Shown piece by piece: positions 5,095-7,661 of a DNA stretch of 7,661 nucleotides. Numbering within the stretch: the stretch's first letter is position 1; each line of letters starts with the position of its first letter. The notes beneath the pieces were generated by a model. That model saw only the letters and a program-made list of their open reading frames with translations, was not told where the DNA came from and searched no databases. The position numbers and the translations under genes were made by a program. The stretch comes from Acidobacteriota bacterium (GTDB lineage Bacteria; Acidobacteriota; Aminicenantia; Aminicenantales; Saccharicenantaceae), in assembly GCA_003476685.1 (NCBI GenBank), contig DMVN01000184.1, positions 889 through 8,549 on the forward strand, in the 5' to 3' direction.

Positions 5095-5824
5095 AAAAGC
5101 CACCAAAACCGCAGGGATACTCGGAGGCATGGGGCCGGAAGCCACCGCCCGCTTCTTCGAGCTAATCATCAAGAACACAGCGGCGGCTGTCGACCAGGAG
5201 CACCTTAGAATTATCATTTATAATTTTCCCCAGATTCCAGACCGGACCAGGGCGGTCCTCTACGGCGGAGAAAACCCGGTGCCCTGGATGGTGACAGGTC
5301 TCAAAGTCCTGGAAAAAGCCGGGGCCGAACTGGTGGCCATTCCCTGCCTGACCGCCCATTATTTCTTGCCTGAACTCAGGCGCCGGAGCCGTCTGCCGCT
5401 GCTGGACCTGGTAGCCGAAACCGTTCGCTGGACAACCTCCAGCTTACCCGGCCTGAAAACCGTCGGCCTGCTGGCCACTGAGGGAACGGTGGCCACCAGA
5501 ATTTTCCATAAAGCTTTTGCTCGCCGCCGGGTCCGGCTGCTGGAGCCATCGGCTGCGGGCCAGAAAAAGATCATGGAAGCCATTTACGGCCGGAAAGGAA
5601 TCAAGGCTGGTTTCACCGGGTCGGGGCCAGCCAGGCTGCTGCAGGAAGCCGCCCGGGAATTAATTAACAGGGGAACTGAAGCCATAATCGCCGGCTGCAC
5701 CGAAATCCCGCTGGTGTTGAAGCCTGACCGGCTGCCGCTGCCTCTGATTGATCCCATGAACATCGGAGCCAGAGCGCTGATTGTCAAAGCTGGTGGCCGG
5801 GTGAGGGAGCAACCCCTTCCTTGA
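5087..5824 (+). CDS. Aspartate/glutamate racemase family protein
   Basis: A 245-residue PLP-independent racemase-family protein (Asp/Glu/hydantoin racemase fold, YgeA/RacD group), with no signal peptide and so cytoplasmic. Motifs are GILGGMGPEAT (10-20), IPCLTAH (85-91), GLLATEGTVAT (127-137) and AGCTEIPL (202-209). C87 and C204 are the expected pair of catalytic cysteines acting as acid and base on opposite faces of the substrate. The usual Asn after the first Cys (PCNTAH) is Leu88 here, and the late motif reads IDPMN rather than the common IDT. Either change could alter substrate choice. MurI is a less likely identity, because GGMGPEAT is typical of the YgeA/RacD group. The ATG overlaps the end of the peptidase gene (ATGAATAA), with GGAG ten bases upstream, so the two genes are probably co-transcribed and translationally coupled. 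Confidence 0.88.
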   Translation: MNKKATKTAGILGGMGPEATARFFELIIKNTAAAVDQEHLRIIIYNFPQIPDRTRAVLYGGENPVPWMVTGLKVLEKAGAELVAIPCLTAHYFLPELRRRSRLPLLDLVAETVRWTTSSLPGLKTVGLLATEGTVATRIFHKAFARRRVRLLEPSAAGQKKIMEAIYGRKGIKAGFTGSGPARLLQEAARELINRGTEAIIAGCTEIPLVLKPDRLPLPLIDPMNIGARALIVKAGGRVREQPLP

Positions 5825-5849
5825 CAAAATCCAGCTAATCAAGTATAAA
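5821..5849 (+). promoter_or_regulatory. Strong sigma70-type promoter for rpsU
   Basis: TTGACA (5821-5826, 6/6) and TATAAA (5844-5849, 5/6) are 17 bp apart. The -35 box overlaps the racemase TGA stop (5822-5824). Transcription should begin near 5856, giving a leader of about 30 bases. It would drive rpsU and, as no terminator is seen after it, probably lipA and the metallophosphoesterase gene too. Confidence 0.85.
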
Positions 5850-5885
5850 ATCACTGACTTTCCAGAAGTAAGGAGGTGAAATTTA

Positions 5886-6092
5886 GTGGCTTTTGTAGTG
5901 GTTGACGACGGAGAAAGTCTGGAATCAGCTCTCAGACGGTTCAAGAGAAAAGTTCAGCAGGAAGCAATCATCAAGGAAATCAAGAAGCACTCGGTTTATT
6001 TAAAACCCGGGGAAAAGCGGCGGCTGAAAGAAGCTCAGGCCAGAAAAAGAATGCGCCGCCGGCTCAAGAGAGAACGCGACTTCGAATATTGA
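5886..6092 (+). CDS. rpsU: 30S ribosomal protein S21
   Basis: S21 is a small basic protein of the 30S subunit, located near the anti-Shine-Dalgarno end of 16S rRNA and involved in initiation. The 68 residues contain the family pattern: VDDGESLESALRRFKRKV (6-23), then KEIKKHSVYLKPGEKRR and the basic RKRMRRRLKRER tail. Length falls in the normal 58-71 range. Translation starts at GTG 5886, preceded by the extended ribosome-binding site AGGAGGTGA (5871-5879). The strong promoter and site fit a highly expressed gene. No ATG in frame offers a better start. Confidence 0.95.
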   Translation: MAFVVVDDGESLESALRRFKRKVQQEAIIKEIKKHSVYLKPGEKRRLKEAQARKRMRRRLKRERDFEY

Positions 6093-6148
6093 CCTTAATT
6101 CGGGAAAGTCTTCCTTAGCAGTCTGAATTTGGGAAAAGAGTTGTCGGG

Positions 6149-7015
6149 GTGAACTATTTAAAAAAGCCGTCCTGGCTCAAAGTCAAACTGCCATCTCACA
6201 GCGCTTATTTCCAGGTTGCCGAGATTCTGAAGAGCCGCGGTCTGCATACCATCTGCCAGAGCGCCCGCTGTCCCAACATCGGCGAGTGCTGGGAGAGGCG
6301 GACGGCTACCTTTCTCATCCTGGGCAACATCTGCACCAGGAATTGCGGCTTCTGCGCTGTGACCAAGGGCCAGCCCTTGCCCCTTGATGAGGGCGAACCA
6401 GAAGCTGTCCTCCAGGCCGTGAAAGAAATGAACCTGCGCTATGCGGTTATAACCTCGGTCACCCGGGACGACCTGCCCGACGGTGGCGCCAGTCATTTTG
6501 CCAGGACCATCGAGCTGATTAAAAAACAGCTGCCGGAAACCAGGGTGGAGGTCCTCATCCCCGATTTCCAGGGAGAAGAAAGATGGCTGGCCAGAGTTCT
6601 GGAAGCCAGGCCGGATGTTCTGAACCATAACCTGGAAACCACCCTGAGCCTCTATCCCCGAATAAACCGGCCCGAGGCCGCTTATTCTCGCTCCCTCCAG
6701 GTGTTGAAAATAGCTGCCAGACTGGGAGCGGTGACCAAATCCGGGCTGATGGTCGGGCTGGGTGAAAGCCGCCAGGACCTGGAAGGTGCCCTCAAAGACC
6801 TGAGAGAAGCGGGCTGCCAGTTGCTGACCATGGGCCAGTACCTCCAGCCCGGGCCGGGACAGGTGCCGGTCGTCCGTTATTATTCTCCCGAAGAATTTTC
6901 AGCCTGGCGGGAGTTCGCTCTGAAGCTCGGTTTCCGGGAGGTGGTGGCCGGGCCCCTGGTCCGCAGTTCTTACCTGGCCGAGAATCTTTACGAAGCCAGC
7001 AGGAGTTTCAACTGA
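6149..7015 (+). CDS. lipA: Lipoyl synthase (radical SAM)
   Basis: LipA inserts two sulfur atoms into octanoyl groups bound to lipoyl-dependent proteins (pyruvate and 2-oxoglutarate dehydrogenase complexes, glycine cleavage H protein). It carries two 4Fe-4S clusters. The auxiliary-cluster motif is C36-x4-C41-x5-C47 (CQSARCPNIGEC), and the radical SAM motif is C62-x3-C66-x2-C69 (CTRNCGFC). Other family signatures are VTRDDLPDGGA, NHNLETT, KSGLMVGLGE, TMGQYLQP and the C-terminal R272-S273-S274-Y275, whose serine binds the auxiliary cluster. At 288 residues it is complete. The start is GTG 6149; the frame is closed by a stop at 6116-6118 with no ATG between, and the ribosome-binding site is poor. 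lipB or lplA is not in the window. The stop shares one base with the next gene's start. Confidence 0.97.
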   Translation: MNYLKKPSWLKVKLPSHSAYFQVAEILKSRGLHTICQSARCPNIGECWERRTATFLILGNICTRNCGFCAVTKGQPLPLDEGEPEAVLQAVKEMNLRYAVITSVTRDDLPDGGASHFARTIELIKKQLPETRVEVLIPDFQGEERWLARVLEARPDVLNHNLETTLSLYPRINRPEAAYSRSLQVLKIAARLGAVTKSGLMVGLGESRQDLEGALKDLREAGCQLLTMGQYLQPGPGQVPVVRYYSPEEFSAWREFALKLGFREVVAGPLVRSSYLAENLYEASRSFN

Positions 7016-7661
7016 TGCGTTACCTGATTTTCTCCGACATTCACGGCAACCTGGAAGCTCTGGAAGCGGTTCTGGAGAACACCAGCCGTAAGAAAATTGA
7101 TTATTACATTTTCCTGGGCGACCTGGTGGGCTACGGGGCCTCACCCAATGAAGTCCTGCAGAAGGTGACCTCCCTGAAGCACCTGATAATGGTCAGGGGA
7201 AACCATGACAAGGCGGTCTGCGGCCTGGATTCTATTCAGACCTTTAACCCCATCGCTGCCGCTGCCATCCAGTGGACCAGAAAAACCCTGTTAAAAAAAT
7301 ACATGAGCCTGCTGAGCAGTCTGGCTAAAGGCCCCCTGGTCATACATAAAAATATAACCATCTGTCATGGCTCGCCCTTCGACGAGGATTACTACATCTT
7401 CGGTGAATTTGATGCGGTGGAAGCTTTCGGTTATTTTGATACCCCGCTGTGCTTCTTTGGCCATACCCATTTTCCTTTCATTTACGTGGAAAGGGACCAG
7501 ACAGTGGAAGGTACTTTCATCCAGGAAAATCCCTTCGAAATAAAACTGGAAAAGGGGGCCCGCTACCTTATCAACCCGGGTTCAGTCGGCCAGCCCCGCG
7601 ACCGCAATCCCCGGGCTGCCTACGCCATATATGATTCCGAGCAGAGGCGGATAAAATTCTA
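7015..7661 (+). CDS. Calcineurin-like metallophosphoesterase (YfcE/MJ0936-like), cut by window edge
   Basis: The first 215 codons of a dinuclear-metal phosphoesterase; the end lies beyond the window. Metal-binding and catalytic motifs are all present in order: SDIHGN (7-12), GDLVGYG (35-41), GNHD (62-65), CHGS (117-120), GHTH (149-152) and INPGSVGQPRDR (186-197). The NPGSVGQPR segment and a size of about 215-240 residues match the small stand-alone bacterial and archaeal phosphodiesterases (YfcE group), some annotated as diadenosine tetraphosphatase-like. The substrate cannot be inferred. The ATG at 7015 overlaps the lipA TGA by one base (TGATG), with AGGAG at 7001-7005 nine bases upstream. 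It is therefore co-transcribed with lipA. No signal peptide, so cytoplasmic. Confidence 0.9.
   Translation, partial: MRYLIFSDIHGNLEALEAVLENTSRKKIDYYIFLGDLVGYGASPNEVLQKVTSLKHLIMVRGNHDKAVCGLDSIQTFNPIAAAAIQWTRKTLLKKYMSLLSSLAKGPLVIHKNITICHGSPFDEDYYIFGEFDAVEAFGYFDTPLCFFGHTHFPFIYVERDQTVEGTFIQENPFEIKLEKGARYLINPGSVGQPRDRNPRAAYAIYDSEQRRIKF

Noticed and set aside
6093..6148. Search for a terminator between rpsU and lipA
   Set aside because: Only a four-base GGAA/TTCC pairing near 6102-6114 with no T-run, so rpsU, lipA and the phosphoesterase gene are treated as one likely transcript.
6158..6628. 156-codon minus-strand open frame opposite lipA
   Set aside because: Antisense to the catalytic region of a clearly conserved gene, with no start signals or family motifs.
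1..7661. CRISPR array, transposon, tRNA or phage island
   Set aside because: No regularly spaced repeats, transposase motifs, cloverleaf sequences or abrupt composition change were seen; all main genes are intact housekeeping or metabolic genes.

Overview
This is a bacterial chromosomal window of about 55% GC (estimated by eye) holding ordinary housekeeping genes. I see no CRISPR array, insertion sequence, phage gene, tRNA or rRNA. An S21-type rpsU, a lipoyl synthase, a CvpA membrane protein, a Fis-type DNA-binding protein and an exported P1-family peptidase suggest a diderm bacterium. HrcA/CIRCE heat-shock control of groES is consistent with many phyla. I cannot place the phylum from sequence alone; an Acidobacteriota/Aminicenantes-like or deltaproteobacterial-like lineage is only a guess.

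Left half (1-2823, minus strand). Transcription runs from right to left through purC (purine synthesis), a PHP-domain phosphoesterase, cvpA (four-helix membrane protein), a small Fis-type HTH protein, and then groES, which is cut by the left edge. The PHP/cvpA and cvpA/fis-like junctions overlap, so this is probably one operon headed by purC. groES has its own promoter with perfect consensus hexamers (TTGACA, 17 bp, TATAAT). A CIRCE operator lies directly on the start-site region. A second, weaker CIRCE lies 73 bp upstream and covers the stop codon of the fis-like gene.

Middle (2824-3948). A 269-bp non-coding gap with several inverted repeats separates purC from the minus-strand gene pgeF/yfiH (peptidoglycan editing factor, multicopper-oxidase-like fold). 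The 148-bp gap between pgeF and the next gene is a divergent promoter region. It carries two copies of a 13-bp direct repeat, one in each candidate promoter.

Right half (3949-7661, plus strand). An exported P1/DmpA-type self-processing peptidase overlaps an aspartate/glutamate racemase-family gene by 8 bp. A strong promoter (TTGACA, 17 bp, TATAAA), whose -35 box overlaps the racemase stop codon, drives rpsU (S21). lipA (lipoyl synthase) follows, and then a calcineurin-like metallophosphoesterase that shares one base with lipA and runs off the right edge.

The points most worth a second look are the phased double CIRCE, the peptidase-racemase pair next to a peptidoglycan-editing gene, the changed PCNTAH motif in the racemase, and the repeats in the pgeF/peptidase divergent promoter. 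Nothing here shows a wholly new system.
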